64,000 nt of DNA, taken from assembly GCF_015206815.1 (NCBI RefSeq), contig NZ_JADEXZ010000015.1, positions 29,089-93,088 on the forward strand. Direction: 5' to 3'. Made by a program: the position numbers and the translations under genes. The DNA is from Fortiea sp. LEGE XX443 (GTDB taxonomy: Bacteria > Cyanobacteriota > Cyanobacteriia > Cyanobacteriales > Nostocaceae). The notes under the pieces are model-generated. The model worked only from the letters and a program-made list of their open reading frames with translations, was not told where the DNA came from and did no database searches. Below, one piece after another: positions 1 to 9,006 of this stretch (position 1 is its first letter; every line of letters begins with the position of its first letter).

Positions 1-540
1 TGAAGTTGCTAAACTCGCCAGCGACCAAGTTTGAGTTTGGCTGTAATATACCGTTGGTACTAACAAAGGGCCAAAGGCAAAAAAGCACAGAATCTCGCCT
101 AAACCTTGATATCCTAATCGGAAGGGCGGAGCCTGGTACATATAGCCTAAAGCACAAGCTACCAGAACCATTATGATGACAGTTGGGTCTTGTTGCCAAA
201 TGGCGATCGCTACCACTCCTAATAAACCAATCACCAAACACAGATTTCCCAACCAAAATATTAGCGACTTTTTACCTGTCAAATTCACCAGTGAATGATG
301 TTTATTTTTATCGATTCCTGTCTCAGAATCAAAGACATCATTACTCAAATTTTCCCATGCCAAAATTAAGATTGCCGCTAATAAAAAAATCAAAAATACT
401 GCCGGATTAAAAATTTTGGTTTCTGCAAAAGCGATCGCTGTTCCTATCCATATTGGCATAATAGCGACACTGTACATGGGCGGTTTAATTGCCGCCAGCC
501 ACAGCTTACTTTTGGAACGTGAAATTTGCTCGGTAGTCAT
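1..540 (-). CDS. menA: 1,4-dihydroxy-2-naphthoate phytyltransferase, N-terminal part
   Basis: UbiA-type membrane prenyltransferase of phylloquinone (vitamin K1) synthesis. It attaches a phytyl chain to 1,4-dihydroxy-2-naphthoate, giving the photosystem I quinone precursor. The reading frame starts at the ATG at 540 (MTTEQISRSK) and stays open for 180 codons to the left edge, so the C-terminal part lies outside the window. The Asp-rich motif N67-D-V-F-D71 with D77 matches the UbiA Mg-diphosphate site, and hydrophobic segments lie near residues 22-36, 47-62 and 97-125. It diverges from the isochorismate synthase gene, another enzyme of the same pathway, which supports the call over other UbiA enzymes. 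The frame has no stop inside the window, so a start-to-stop ORF search misses it. Confidence 0.88.
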   Translation of the reverse strand, partial: MTTEQISRSKSKLWLAAIKPPMYSVAIMPIWIGTAIAFAETKIFNPAVFLIFLLAAILILAWENLSNDVFDSETGIDKNKHHSLVNLTGKKSLIFWLGNLCLVIGLLGVVAIAIWQQDPTVIIMVLVACALGYMYQAPPFRLGYQGLGEILCFFAFGPLLVPTVYYSQTQTWSLASLATS

Positions 541-900
541 TAGTTAATATTCATTAAATTACCCAAAGTTTCTGCATGATTTCAGTTTTGATGATTGTTC
601 TCACCCAAATTTAATCATCCTGCTTTTATTTATTTTACTCAGCACTCAGCACACTGCTCAACTCCCGCTTCCGCTAACAGCACTCAGCACTTTTTTGGAC
701 TGGTTAACTCTCCCTTAGTAAAACTTATTCTTTGGTTGTAGGTTGAAACTGAGCATAGCTTGTCAGCATTTGGTAATACTCTAAATAAAGCAAACTATAC
801 TCTGGTGAAATGTCTACTGAATATGTTACCTGTAGAAATAGACCATGATTAATTACACTTTAGGAAGATAACTTAAAAAAAGTTTACTATTCTTAGATCC
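541..900. other. divergent menA/menF intergenic region with STRR heptads
   Basis: This 360-base spacer separates two divergent phylloquinone genes and should hold both promoters. The only repeat seen is the heptad CTCAGCA near 638-654, echoed at about 681-690. Such heptanucleotide repeats are typical of heterocystous cyanobacteria. No clear Shine-Dalgarno site precedes the menF ATG, and no operator could be identified. Confidence 0.5.
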
Positions 901-2316
901 ATGACAGTTTCACCATGTCGCAGCAACTTCTTTGTAAAGCACAAAGACATATACCAATTTCTGTTAGCGGTTCAAGAAAATTGCCTCAACAATAATTGTC
1001 GGCAAATTGTGAGCATTTCCCTAGATATTGACTGGGTTGATCCTTTAGTTGCATTGGATAAACTAGCGCAAGCAAATGAAATAAATTTTTACTTTGAGAA
1101 TAGAGGTAAAAAAGAAGCGATCGCGGCGATTGATGCTGTGGCAAAATTACAAATTGATGGGCAAGACCGTTTTAATCAAGCAGAACATTTTATCAAAAAT
1201 TGTCTGAAAAATATAATTAATTTTGGAGGCACTAATCAACCTTTTGCTAGTCCACACTTTTTTTGTTACTTTAGTTTTTTTAACCAAAACATTCAAGCCG
1301 ACTATCCCTTTCCCTCCGCTACGATTTTTCTGCCGCGTTGGCAAATAGCTGTCAAAAATCAGCGCTGCATATTAGTTGCAAATATACTCATCACTGCTAA
1401 CGCAAATTTACAAAAAATCTGGCATAATTTGTGGGATAAAATCGAACTGATTAATTCTTTAGAATACTTTTCGCCCAAACTGGATATTTTATCAACAAAC
1501 TTTAGTAAGCAATCTGTAACCAAGGCTACAGAATTTAAGCGTTCTGTTGTCTCTGCATTAGAAAAAATTCAAGCTAATCATTTAAGTAAAATTGTTTTAG
1601 CAGATGCTTTAGATGTCAGATCAAATCATCAATTTAATTTATATAAATCATTAGATAATCTTAGACAAATACATCCTAATTGCTATATTTTCTCTACAAG
1701 TAATGGTAAAGGACAAAACTTTATTGGGGCAAGCCCAGAAAGATTAATTTGTATTCAGAATCAACAGTTAATCACGGATGCTTTAGCCGGTTCTGCACCA
1801 CGCGGTAAAACACCAACAGAAGATGCTGCTAATGCTAATTGTTTACTAAACAGTGAAAAAGAAAGACACGAACACGCATTGGTGATTGACTTCATTACTC
1901 AACGCCTATCACAACTAGGATTATCACCCCAAATATTACCACCACGCTTGCGACAGCTATCTAACATCCAACATTTATGGACACCCATTAGCGCCATAGT
2001 TCCAGCTAACGTTCACCCATTAAAAATTGTTGCTCAATTGCATCCTACACCAGCCGTTGCAGGTGCGGCTAGAGATGTGGCATGTGCAGAGATACGCCGT
2101 TACGAAAGCTTTGAGAGGGGATTGTATGCTGCACCCCTAGGCTGGATAGACTCTCAAGGTAACTGTGAGTTCATTGTTGGGATTCGTTCAGCATTAATTG
2201 ATGGCGATCGCGCTAGACTTTATGCAGGTGCTGGTATCGTCGCCGGTTCTGATCCTGAAAAAGAATTTGCTGAGGTGCAATTGAAATTGCAAGCTTTACT
2301 CAAAGCATTGGTTTAA
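901..2316 (+). CDS. menF: isochorismate synthase
   Basis: Chorismate-utilising enzyme converting chorismate to isochorismate, the first committed step of phylloquinone synthesis. The 471-residue length fits the family. The chorismate-binding domain fills the C-terminal half. Visible signatures are GASPERL (about 276-282), the ERHEHALVIDFI helix, LHPTPAVAG (about 380-388) and the C-terminal YAGAGIVAGSDPEKEF block, which is characteristic of MenF/EntC/anthranilate synthase enzymes. The N-terminal 200 residues are divergent, as usual. MenF and EntC cannot be told apart by these motifs. Divergence from menA and the lack of any siderophore genes favour the menaquinone/phylloquinone role. Confidence 0.9.
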   Translation: MTVSPCRSNFFVKHKDIYQFLLAVQENCLNNNCRQIVSISLDIDWVDPLVALDKLAQANEINFYFENRGKKEAIAAIDAVAKLQIDGQDRFNQAEHFIKNCLKNIINFGGTNQPFASPHFFCYFSFFNQNIQADYPFPSATIFLPRWQIAVKNQRCILVANILITANANLQKIWHNLWDKIELINSLEYFSPKLDILSTNFSKQSVTKATEFKRSVVSALEKIQANHLSKIVLADALDVRSNHQFNLYKSLDNLRQIHPNCYIFSTSNGKGQNFIGASPERLICIQNQQLITDALAGSAPRGKTPTEDAANANCLLNSEKERHEHALVIDFITQRLSQLGLSPQILPPRLRQLSNIQHLWTPISAIVPANVHPLKIVAQLHPTPAVAGAARDVACAEIRRYESFERGLYAAPLGWIDSQGNCEFIVGIRSALIDGDRARLYAGAGIVAGSDPEKEFAEVQLKLQALLKALV

Positions 2317-2370
2317 TCTGCTATTTATTCTCTCCTCCTCATCTCCCCATCGATAAAGAAGCTGATACGC

Positions 2371-2940
2371 ATGTTACAAGTACCAAATGAAATATTGACT
2401 TTAGAAGAATTTCTTGTACTACCAGAAACTCAGCCAAGCTTAGAGTATATCGACGGTCAAATCATTCAAAAACCGATGCCTCAAGGAAAACATAGCACTA
2501 TTCAAGGAGAACTCTGTCCTACAATCAATTCTGTTGTAAAAGTACAAAAAATGGGTTGGGCTTTTCCAGAATTACGTTGCACTTTTGGAGGAGGTTCTAT
2601 AGTTCCCGATGTTGCTGTATTCTCTTGGGCAAGGCTTCCTGTAGATGAAAACGGTGATATTGCTAATACATTTGCCATAGCACCCGACTGGATAATAGAA
2701 ATTCTTTCCCCAGAACAAAGCCATACAAAAGTTACAAAAAAAATCTTACACGCTCTCAACCACGGCACTCAAATGGGTTGGTTAATTGACCCTGACGAGC
2801 GATTTATTGCTGCTTATCCTGCGGGAAGACAACCTTTACCTTTTGAAGAAATTGAGGCTATTTTACCAGTGCCAGAATTCTGTCAGGGATTACAGTTGAG
2901 CGTAGGTAATATTTTTGGCTGGTTAAAGGTGTTAAATTGA
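2371..2940 (+). CDS. Uma2 family (DUF820) putative endonuclease
   Basis: A 189-residue protein of the Uma2/DUF820 family, which is greatly expanded in cyanobacteria and has a restriction-endonuclease-like PD-(D/E)xK fold. Visible landmarks are the N-terminal LTLEEFLVLPE block, the IVPDVAVF strand carrying the acidic residue, and the DWIIEILSPEQS segment with the second acidic residue. The biological target is unknown, and many copies are linked to transposon-rich genomes. It lies 54 bases downstream of menF on the same strand and 30 bases before a membrane-protein gene. No link to phylloquinone synthesis is implied. Confidence 0.85.
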   Translation: MLQVPNEILTLEEFLVLPETQPSLEYIDGQIIQKPMPQGKHSTIQGELCPTINSVVKVQKMGWAFPELRCTFGGGSIVPDVAVFSWARLPVDENGDIANTFAIAPDWIIEILSPEQSHTKVTKKILHALNHGTQMGWLIDPDERFIAAYPAGRQPLPFEEIEAILPVPEFCQGLQLSVGNIFGWLKVLN

Positions 2941-2970
2941 TTTGATAAGAAAAATAATTTTGTTCAATAT

Positions 2971-3399
2971 ATGACTAACAAAGAGGAACTATCACAAAAA
3001 GATTTCTACGAGTACACAGTACGGCAAATAGAAAGGGAGCAAAATTTAGTCAACAATCGACTCTCCTGGATGCTTACATTTCAAGGATTTCTCTTCGCCT
3101 CGATTGCATTAGTTGCTAACAAAGATACAGAGCCGTCAATACGTCTAGTTTTTAGAAATGTTATACCAGCCATTGGAATTGCCGTTGCACTATTAGCTTT
3201 TATTGGGATTCATGCTGCTGCTCTTTCAAGTAATGAAATTAAGGCAAAATGGAAACAGAGGGCTGGATTCCAGGATTACCCACCAACGTTTGGGACTAGT
3301 AAAATAAGCTTATTAGGAAGAATTACAAGCTACGGTATACCTACCTCTGTAGTTTTGGCTTGGCTACTGCTGTTGTTTGGTTTAATTACAGTCACCTAA
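2971..3399 (+). CDS. small integral membrane protein, unknown function
   Basis: A 142-residue protein with three predicted membrane segments: about residues 28-46 (WMLTFQGFLFASIALVA), 63-86 and 117-141. Its N-terminus is charged (KEELSQKDFYEYTVRQIEREQ). I do not recognise a characterised family. The layout of a charged helix followed by a bundle of short membrane helices resembles unannotated cyanobacterial proteins found beside small effector or nuclease genes. It follows the Uma2 gene by 30 bases on the same strand and may be cotranscribed. It is followed by a stem-loop, and the next gene, proA, is convergent. Confidence 0.6.
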   Translation: MTNKEELSQKDFYEYTVRQIEREQNLVNNRLSWMLTFQGFLFASIALVANKDTEPSIRLVFRNVIPAIGIAVALLAFIGIHAAALSSNEIKAKWKQRAGFQDYPPTFGTSKISLLGRITSYGIPTSVVLAWLLLLFGLITVT

Positions 3400-3615
3400 C
3401 AAGCTTGGTGCATAGTAATATCTCAAACTGCTATTTATGTCAAAAAACAGAGAAGAAAAGTTTTAACTCTCGATAATTAAGTTTTTTTGAAAAATCTCAA
3501 GTCCGTCATCTATTATGCTTAATACTAATTCTCAGTATTGCTAACGAACTTGTGATGGCCTTCCAAGCAGTAGAAAGAAGTAAAAAAGTATACTGAATTT
3601 GCAGTTACATAAATC

Positions 3616-3646
3616 TGTAGAGACGTTGCATTACAACATCTCTACA
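3616..3646. terminator. stem-loop between convergent genes
   Basis: Arms TGTAGAGACGTTG (3616-3628) and CAACATCTCTACA (3634-3646) pair with one mismatch around a 5-base loop. It lies just after the proA stop and downstream of the membrane-protein gene, so it may end transcription from both sides. The arm sequence resembles a dispersed GTAGAGACG palindrome also present at 53221-53250, so it may have arrived as a repeat. A T-tract is weak. Confidence 0.5.
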
Positions 3647-3650
3647 AACT

Positions 3651-4955
3651 TTATAAATCACGATGGATAAATGCCTTAGCATTTGCGCCAGTGTAACTAG
3701 CTACAATGTGACCATCACCAGTCATTTGATATTTATAAGTTACCAATCCTTCTAAACCGACAGGGCCGCGGGGAGGCATTTGTTGGGTACTAATGCCGAC
3801 TTCTGCGCCAAAACCGTAGCGAAAACCATCAGCAAAACGTGTAGAACAATTGTGAAATACTCCGGCGGAATTTACCAAGCCGAAGAAAGTTTCAGCGGTG
3901 GCGATATCTTCAGTAATAATTACATCGGTGTGGCGAGAACCGTATTGGTTAATATGAGCGATCGCATCTTCTAAAGAGTCTACAATTTTAATCGATAAAA
4001 TTAAATCGCTGTATTCCGTTTCCCAATCTGTTTCGGTTGCGGCTACGATGTCAGGTAATATTTTCAAAGTGCGTTCATCACCTTTTAATTCTACATTGGT
4101 TGCTTGTAAAGCGGCTGCCACCTTAGGTAAAAACTCCCCAGCAATTGATTGATGCACTAATAAAGTTTCAATGGCATTACAAGCAGCAGCATACTGTATT
4201 TTGGCATCAACAGTAATCTCCACTGCTTTGGTAATATCAGCCGCTTTATCTATATAAGCATGACAAATACCGTCGGCATGACCGAGTACAGGAATGCGGG
4301 TATTTTCTTGGACAAACCGGACAAAAGAGTTAGAACCTCTCGGAATAATTAAATCCACATATTTATCTAATTTTAAAAGTTCTAAGGTTTCTTCTCTCGT
4401 TGTTAGCAACTGTACTGCATCAGGACTAACAGCAGTTTGAGATAATCCTTGTTTAATGGCTTTAACTATCGCTTCACAAGAACGCACAGCTTCTTTGCCA
4501 CATTTGAGAATTACGCCATTACCCGACTTAATCGCCAAAGAAACAATTTGAATTGCTGCTTCTGGACGTGCTTCAAAAATAATTCCCAACACACCCAAAG
4601 GACAAGTGATGCGTTTGAGGACTAAACCTTTATCAAGTTCGCGGTGAATCTGCACTTTACCTATAGGATCGTCCAGTTTACCAACATCTCGCACACCAGC
4701 GATCGCATCTCTTAATTTATGTTCATCTAACTGCAAGCGTTTATATAGAGGTTTGGCAATTCCTTCCGCCGCCGCAGCTTGACAATCAGCCACATTCGCT
4801 TGCAATATTTCTTCTCTTGCCAATTCTAAAGCTTGAGCGATCGCTGCGATCGCTTGATTTTTTCCATCTGTCGCCAGAATTGCCAACTTACTTGCAGCAA
4901 CGCGAGTTTTTCCAGCGATTTCAACTAGAGATGACTCAACTTGAAAAATAGTCAT
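3651..4955 (-). CDS. proA: gamma-glutamyl phosphate reductase
   Basis: NADPH-dependent reductase of proline synthesis, converting gamma-glutamyl phosphate to glutamate semialdehyde in the cytoplasm. The 434-residue length is normal. Family features are the [19 protein letters not shown] substrate region, the [16 protein letters not shown] cofactor segment, [12 protein letters not shown], and the catalytic cysteine in [14 protein letters not shown]. The C-terminus has [13 protein letters not shown]. The ATG at 4955 gives the usual N-terminus. No proB lies in the window. The 304-base upstream gap contains a 21-bp tandem array rather than an obvious promoter. Confidence 0.96.
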   Translation of the reverse strand: MTIFQVESSLVEIAGKTRVAASKLAILATDGKNQAIAAIAQALELAREEILQANVADCQAAAAEGIAKPLYKRLQLDEHKLRDAIAGVRDVGKLDDPIGKVQIHRELDKGLVLKRITCPLGVLGIIFEARPEAAIQIVSLAIKSGNGVILKCGKEAVRSCEAIVKAIKQGLSQTAVSPDAVQLLTTREETLELLKLDKYVDLIIPRGSNSFVRFVQENTRIPVLGHADGICHAYIDKAADITKAVEITVDAKIQYAAACNAIETLLVHQSIAGEFLPKVAAALQATNVELKGDERTLKILPDIVAATETDWETEYSDLILSIKIVDSLEDAIAHINQYGSRHTDVIITEDIATAETFFGLVNSAGVFHNCSTRFADGFRYGFGAEVGISTQQMPPRGPVGLEGLVTYKYQMTGDGHIVASYTGANAKAFIHRDL

Positions 4956-5101
4956 GTCAAAAAATAACTCTTAATTATGGCACAAACATTTATTTTCCAT
5001 CCTATAGCAATCTGATTTGATTCCTGAATCATTCCTAAAGGGAGGTAACAGAAAATAACCTTCTCCAAATCTTTCACGCCAGTAAGGTGAGTTATTTTTA
5101 C

Positions 5102-5248
5102 CAGTCGTCGCATCAACAATGTCAGTCGTTGCATTCACAATGTCAGCCGTCACATTTATAATGCGAATTATCACATCAACAATGTCAGCCGTCGCATTCA
5201 CAATGCGAATTATCACATCAACAGTGTGAGTCATCACATTCACAATTG
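5102..5248. repeat. degenerate 21-bp tandem repeat, 7 units
   Basis: Seven consecutive 21-base units run from 5102 to 5248 without indels. Examples are CAGTCGTCGCATCAACAATG(T) and CAGTCGTTGCATTCACAATG(T). Units alternate between a CATCAAC form and a CATTCAC form, giving a 42-bp higher order. On the minus strand an open frame through the array would encode a 7-residue repeat (VDVIIRI, VNATADI, INVTADI). I find no other support that it is translated. The array occupies about half of the gap between proA and the nucleoside hydrolase gene. Arrays with the same period but unrelated units lie at 30515 and 55944. Confidence 0.85.
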
Positions 5249-5259
5249 ACTAAATTTAT

Positions 5260-6183
5260 TTACCTTGCCCATTGTTGCAAGATATAAGCATAAAAAGCAT
5301 CTTTATCAACTTGATCCATTGCATAAATTTTACGACCGCCAGGGACAACTTTAGTCCGCCCTTGACTTAGGCCAGTGGTAATAATTTCCGTTTCCCACTC
5401 CCGCAGTTGATAAAATTCTGGGTGTCCTAAATAAGCCGTCGCCAGCACATCCCAAAAATAATAATCTTGAGGAATCACCAGTGCGTAACATTGCCCTGCT
5501 AAATCAGAGATAGGATAGTGGCGTTGTTTTCCCATTTTGTACACAATATCTGATGTCACTGGTACATTGTTAGTTAAATCTAAAGGACACATGATAATTT
5601 CAATCTGGCTTTGCCAAACTCGCGCCGCTGAAACTGCATCCCAGTAGACATTCCATTCCGCCGAACCATCTTGTCCGGCTTCTAAACTTTTTTCGACGTT
5701 ACCACCAACATTCAACGCGCCTCCCATCCAAACAATTCTTTGTATCTTGGCTTCTATCTCTGGTGCTTTATCTAACGCCACTGCAACTGTCGTTAATGGC
5801 CCTGTCACCATCAGCGTGACTGGTTCTGGTGCTTCACGCAATACCCGCACCATAAAATCTTGCCCAGGTTCTGCAACTAGAGGTGTGTTAATAGTATCCT
5901 GCTGGTTGAGAATGGGAAGATGGTCAACAATAAACGAATCACGCCGATAGAGACGGGGAAAAGGATTTATCCCACGTACTGTGCTTTCGGCAACTGGGAT
6001 ATGAGAAAATCCCATCAAATCGATAATTTTGCGTGTAGCGCTAACTGCTGGTTCGATATAACAATCAGCTGGGGTGACGACAACACCAAGAAGTTCTACA
6101 TGATCCATCGTCAACAACAGCATAGTAGCGAGATAATCATCTACACCACCATCGTGATCCATCAATACAAGTTGTTTTGACAT
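5260..6183 (-). CDS. nucleoside hydrolase (inosine/uridine-preferring family)
   Basis: Hydrolyses the N-glycosidic bond of ribonucleosides to free base and ribose. The calcium-binding aspartate cluster is visible at the N-terminus as DHDGGVDDYLATM (residues 8-20), the IUNH family signature with DxD...DD. The central VTLMVTGPLTTVAVAL and VWMGGALNVGGNVEK blocks and the late EWNVYWD motif also fit. The open frame extends upstream to 6321, but the ATG at 6183 places the signature correctly and gives 307 residues. It diverges from a cytosine deaminase gene with only 19 bases between the start codons, so the two probably share control. Together they would take cytidine to cytosine to uracil. Substrate preference cannot be read from the sequence. 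Confidence 0.88.
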   Translation of the reverse strand: MSKQLVLMDHDGGVDDYLATMLLLTMDHVELLGVVVTPADCYIEPAVSATRKIIDLMGFSHIPVAESTVRGINPFPRLYRRDSFIVDHLPILNQQDTINTPLVAEPGQDFMVRVLREAPEPVTLMVTGPLTTVAVALDKAPEIEAKIQRIVWMGGALNVGGNVEKSLEAGQDGSAEWNVYWDAVSAARVWQSQIEIIMCPLDLTNNVPVTSDIVYKMGKQRHYPISDLAGQCYALVIPQDYYFWDVLATAYLGHPEFYQLREWETEIITTGLSQGRTKVVPGGRKIYAMDQVDKDAFYAYILQQWAR

Positions 6184-6202
6184 ATATAAGGAGAATAAAG
6201 AA

Positions 6203-6634
6203 ATGGATGAATTTATGCAAGCTGCGATCGCCCAAGCCAAACAAGGTAGACAAGAAGGTGGAATTCCTATCGGTTCTGTTCTCATCAAGGATGGCAAAAT
6301 TGTCGGTAGAGGACACAACAAACGCGTCCAAGATGACGATCCTGTTACCCATGCTGAAATCGATTGTCTCCGTAATGCTGGCAGAATTGGCAGTTACAGA
6401 GGTACAACACTCTATTCAACCTTAATGCCGTGTTATTTGTGCGCTGGGGCAGTGGTACAATTTGGCATTAAAAAAGTCATCGCTGGAGAATCTCGCACAT
6501 TTCCTGGTGCTAAAGAATTTATGGTATCTCACGGCGTAGAAGTTGTTGATTTAAATTTAGATGAATGTGAACAAATGATGAGTGAATTTATTCAAACTAA
6601 TCCTGAATTATGGAATGAAGATATAGGAAAGTAG
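6203..6634 (+). CDS. cytosine deaminase, yeast Fcy1-like zinc enzyme
   Basis: Deaminates cytosine to uracil with ammonia release (pyrimidine salvage). The 143-residue protein has the small CDA-fold zinc site: H50-A-E52 (zinc ligand and proton shuttle) and P76-C77-x-x-C80. Sequence outside the site resembles the fungal enzyme closely: GGIPIGSVLI, VGRGHN, TTLYSTLMPCYLCAG and a C-terminus ending in ExIGK after a Trp. It is therefore assigned to the yeast-type cytosine deaminases rather than to TadA or guanine deaminase. A clear AAGGAG ribosome site at 6189-6194 supports the ATG at 6203. It is divergent from the nucleoside hydrolase gene. The resemblance is recalled from memory and was not aligned. 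Confidence 0.85.
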   Translation: MDEFMQAAIAQAKQGRQEGGIPIGSVLIKDGKIVGRGHNKRVQDDDPVTHAEIDCLRNAGRIGSYRGTTLYSTLMPCYLCAGAVVQFGIKKVIAGESRTFPGAKEFMVSHGVEVVDLNLDECEQMMSEFIQTNPELWNEDIGK

Positions 6635-6842
6635 TCAATAGCTATCAAATCTTTTTTAGTAAGCAACAATTGCTAACTCTATCTTGTCAAAGTTTGTTAT
6701 TATTACCAACTCAAGCAGATAGATAATAAAATAGATACATCGAACATCAATCCGTCAGCAATATTCATCAACTCTAAACACTATATAAAGACTTGAAAAG
6801 CAGTATTTTTACATACAAGTTAAGGCCTATAAACACTATTCC

Positions 6843-7313
6843 ATGCTAACTATTATTGGTTGCGGAAATTTCAATCGCTGCGACGACGCTGTAGGTGTAA
6901 TTATCGCCCAACGCTTACAACAATATCTAGCCGAAAATCCTCACCCTAATGTGCGCGTGTATGACTGTGGAACCGCAGGAATGGAGGTAATGTTTCAAGC
7001 TAGAGGCAGCAAACAATTAGTGATTATTGATGCCAGTTCAACTAATTCCGAAGCAGGTGCAATATTTAAGGTTCCGGGTAAAGAATTGGAAGCTTTACCG
7101 GAACCTAGTTATAACTTGCATGATTTTCGTTGGGATAATGCTTTAGCCGCCGGCAGGAAAATATTTCAGGATGACTTTCCTGAAGATGTGACAGTTTATT
7201 TAATTGAGGCGGCAAGTCTTGGTTTTGGACTGGAGTTAAGTCCTGTTGTGAAACATTCTGCTGACCTGGTTTTTGAAGCGGTAGTTGCAATTATCAGACA
7301 GAATAATTCGTAA
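6843..7313 (+). CDS. hupW: hydrogenase maturation protease, uptake-hydrogenase type
   Basis: Endopeptidase that removes the C-terminal tail of the NiFe-hydrogenase large subunit after nickel insertion. The 156-residue length fits the HycI/HupD family. The usual metal-site residues are identifiable: D15 in GCGNFNRCDDAVG, D63 in QLVIIDASS and H93 in YNLHDFRWD. I use hupW because the gene sits beside the nif cluster, as it does in Anabaena PCC 7120. HupW there is assigned to HupL rather than to the bidirectional HoxH. hupSL itself is not in the window. A 208-base upstream gap holds its promoter. The downstream gene is convergent, 13 bases away. Confidence 0.85.
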   Translation: MLTIIGCGNFNRCDDAVGVIIAQRLQQYLAENPHPNVRVYDCGTAGMEVMFQARGSKQLVIIDASSTNSEAGAIFKVPGKELEALPEPSYNLHDFRWDNALAAGRKIFQDDFPEDVTVYLIEAASLGFGLELSPVVKHSADLVFEAVVAIIRQNNS

Positions 7314-7326
7314 TTGCAGAATCTCC

Positions 7327-7701
7327 CTATCCAGCCATATCACGATAAACAGCAAGTTCATCTACCCTCATTTCAAAAGGCACACCTTGACTTTCTGGAG
7401 GACAGACGCGGATTTTAGCACTGCTAACAATTGTTTGGAGTAATGTTCCCATTGGTACGATTTGTTGTAGTACTCGCCAGTTAGTAACTTGGTCGGGACA
7501 TTCAATTACTAATGTCATTGCACTTGCATCAGTTGTGACATACCATCGACAACTAGAGAGAAGATTTTGAATTGTGCGATCGCACCCTTCGTAAAAGTAT
7601 CTACTAATAGAATGCTCTAATTGTTGCCGTAAGATAATATCTGCCGATGTTGGCTGCATTGGACGGTAATCATCATTGAAATAATACATACGCCTAGCCA
7701 T
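7327..7701 (-). CDS. conserved-looking hypothetical protein near hupW
   Basis: I do not recognise a family. From the ATG at 7701 (MARRMYYFNDDYRP) the protein has 124 residues; an upstream TTG at 7713 would add four. It has no membrane segment or signal peptide and looks like a small soluble alpha/beta protein. Notable stretches are SADIILRQQLEHSISRYFYEG, a C-terminal VPMGTLLQTIV and FEMRVDELAVYRDM. It lies 18 bases downstream of the SagB-type gene on the same strand and is probably the last gene of that ankyrin-SagB operon. It is convergent with hupW. Confidence 0.65.
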   Translation of the reverse strand: MARRMYYFNDDYRPMQPTSADIILRQQLEHSISRYFYEGCDRTIQNLLSSCRWYVTTDASAMTLVIECPDQVTNWRVLQQIVPMGTLLQTIVSSAKIRVCPPESQGVPFEMRVDELAVYRDMAG

Positions 7702-7719
7702 TTGTGCTTTCAAAACTAC

Positions 7720-9006
7720 TTAGATGCCAATAGCCATTGCGTAGAGAATATCTTTAGTTGTTTCTAAGAAAATCTGGGTCTCATCATCATAAAAAGCGCC
7801 GATTCCGCTACATTGAATCCCCAAATAATTGCTACTCAGGTAAACTTTGTGTCCTAGAAAACCTGCTAGTTGCATAGCAGTTTGATAATTTGTATATCCG
7901 GACACAATAAATAAAGTTACTGCACAATCTCTGGCGATTGCTTGATTAATGCACAAGTAACCTGTTTGTTCACTAAAATCACCACTTTTAATCAGATGAT
8001 TGCCTTTGTATAACCCAGGTAAAATACCCTCTACTCGATGCACGACTGAATAAATATCTAATGCCTCACAACTTCCTGTTGGGATGGCTTGCTTCAGTTG
8101 TTGTAATATCCTGAAGTAATATTCTTGAGAAATCAACTGTTTCCGGAAACGTCTATTTGAACGTCTATTCCAAACAGTTTGGTAGAATTTATCCTTGTCA
8201 AATTCAAACTTGGGATGCTCTAGTTTTTGCTGTGAACTCTTTTGTAAAGCTGTTACTTGATAGCCATCTTCAATAAATTCATTAGCTTCAAAATAATCTG
8301 TGCCACAAACAAAAGGAACCTTCAGCCTTAACCGTCTTACCTTCTTGTCTTCTACTTCCCCACATACAACACAAGCAGTCACGAACTCTTTATTCTCAAA
8401 ACCTAAGTCTGTATTGAGAGCTAACTTATCAAAGTCGAAAATTAGCTGGATGTCTTTGTCATAAAGATAAGCTGATGCGGCAATTGTACCTAAATGGTGT
8501 CCGCTATCTAAAAAGCAATATCTCAGACTTCTATTTTTATATTTCCAACTAGACCTATAATAAACGCAACTAATTAAAAAAATGATTCCCTTGATACATT
8601 TGGTCGGTATAATATAACTTTCTAAGCCATCATCAATTAATTCATAGATGAGTGTTAGACAATTATTCTCAACTTCGAGATGGTAGATACCATCAACTAT
8701 TCCCGCTATTCCACGGATTTGTATATAAATCTCAGTGGGATAAAGCCCACCTGCTGAAGGATTTACACGTAGTTTGTAGGCTACATCTTTATAAGTTTGC
8801 TCCAATGTAACCGCACTAGTTAAATAAATAAACAAATGTGTCGGGTCGTTGAGATTTAATTGCAACCTTCGATAGAATTTTGGGTACTGCTTAAAAGCAG
8901 ATGGTTGAGTTGAAGAGTCTACATAATTGGGATCAAGTTGTACTGATAGGTAAGAATGTTTAGTAGCTTGATGATAGCTTTTCTTGGAAAGATTACTTCG
9001 TAGCAT
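7720..9006 (-). CDS. SagB-type (ThcOx/nitroreductase-like) dehydrogenase domain protein
   Basis: A 428-residue protein of the SagB/ThcOx branch of FMN nitroreductases. The N-terminal half has the family blocks R80-VNPSAGGLYPTEIY, GIYHLEVENN (about 106-115), and LRYCFLDSGHHLGTIAASAY (about 161-180). The C-terminal half, from about RRSNRRFRKQLIS, looks like a second related and more degenerate domain with a late AMQLAGFLGHKVYLSSNYLG segment. SagB enzymes oxidise azolines in RiPP toxins, but no YcaO cyclodehydratase or precursor is visible here, so the substrate is unknown. Its start overlaps the end of the ankyrin gene by 14 bases, indicating translational coupling. The pair sits directly beside the nif cluster. 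Confidence 0.8.
   Translation of the reverse strand: MLRSNLSKKSYHQATKHSYLSVQLDPNYVDSSTQPSAFKQYPKFYRRLQLNLNDPTHLFIYLTSAVTLEQTYKDVAYKLRVNPSAGGLYPTEIYIQIRGIAGIVDGIYHLEVENNCLTLIYELIDDGLESYIIPTKCIKGIIFLISCVYYRSSWKYKNRSLRYCFLDSGHHLGTIAASAYLYDKDIQLIFDFDKLALNTDLGFENKEFVTACVVCGEVEDKKVRRLRLKVPFVCGTDYFEANEFIEDGYQVTALQKSSQQKLEHPKFEFDKDKFYQTVWNRRSNRRFRKQLISQEYYFRILQQLKQAIPTGSCEALDIYSVVHRVEGILPGLYKGNHLIKSGDFSEQTGYLCINQAIARDCAVTLFIVSGYTNYQTAMQLAGFLGHKVYLSSNYLGIQCSGIGAFYDDETQIFLETTKDILYAMAIGI

Noticed and set aside
4971..5243. 90-codon minus-strand frame through the first 21-bp array
   Set aside because: Its N-terminal half is only the translated 21-bp repeat and the rest reads through a dispersed repeat (WRERFGEG). 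There is no ribosome site or family.
5102..5248. CRISPR array
   Set aside because: The 21-bp units are contiguous and degenerate, with no unique spacers and no cas genes in the window.
7720..9006. TOMM/azole RiPP toxin cluster
   Set aside because: A SagB-type enzyme is present, but no YcaO cyclodehydratase, precursor peptide or transporter was found nearby.
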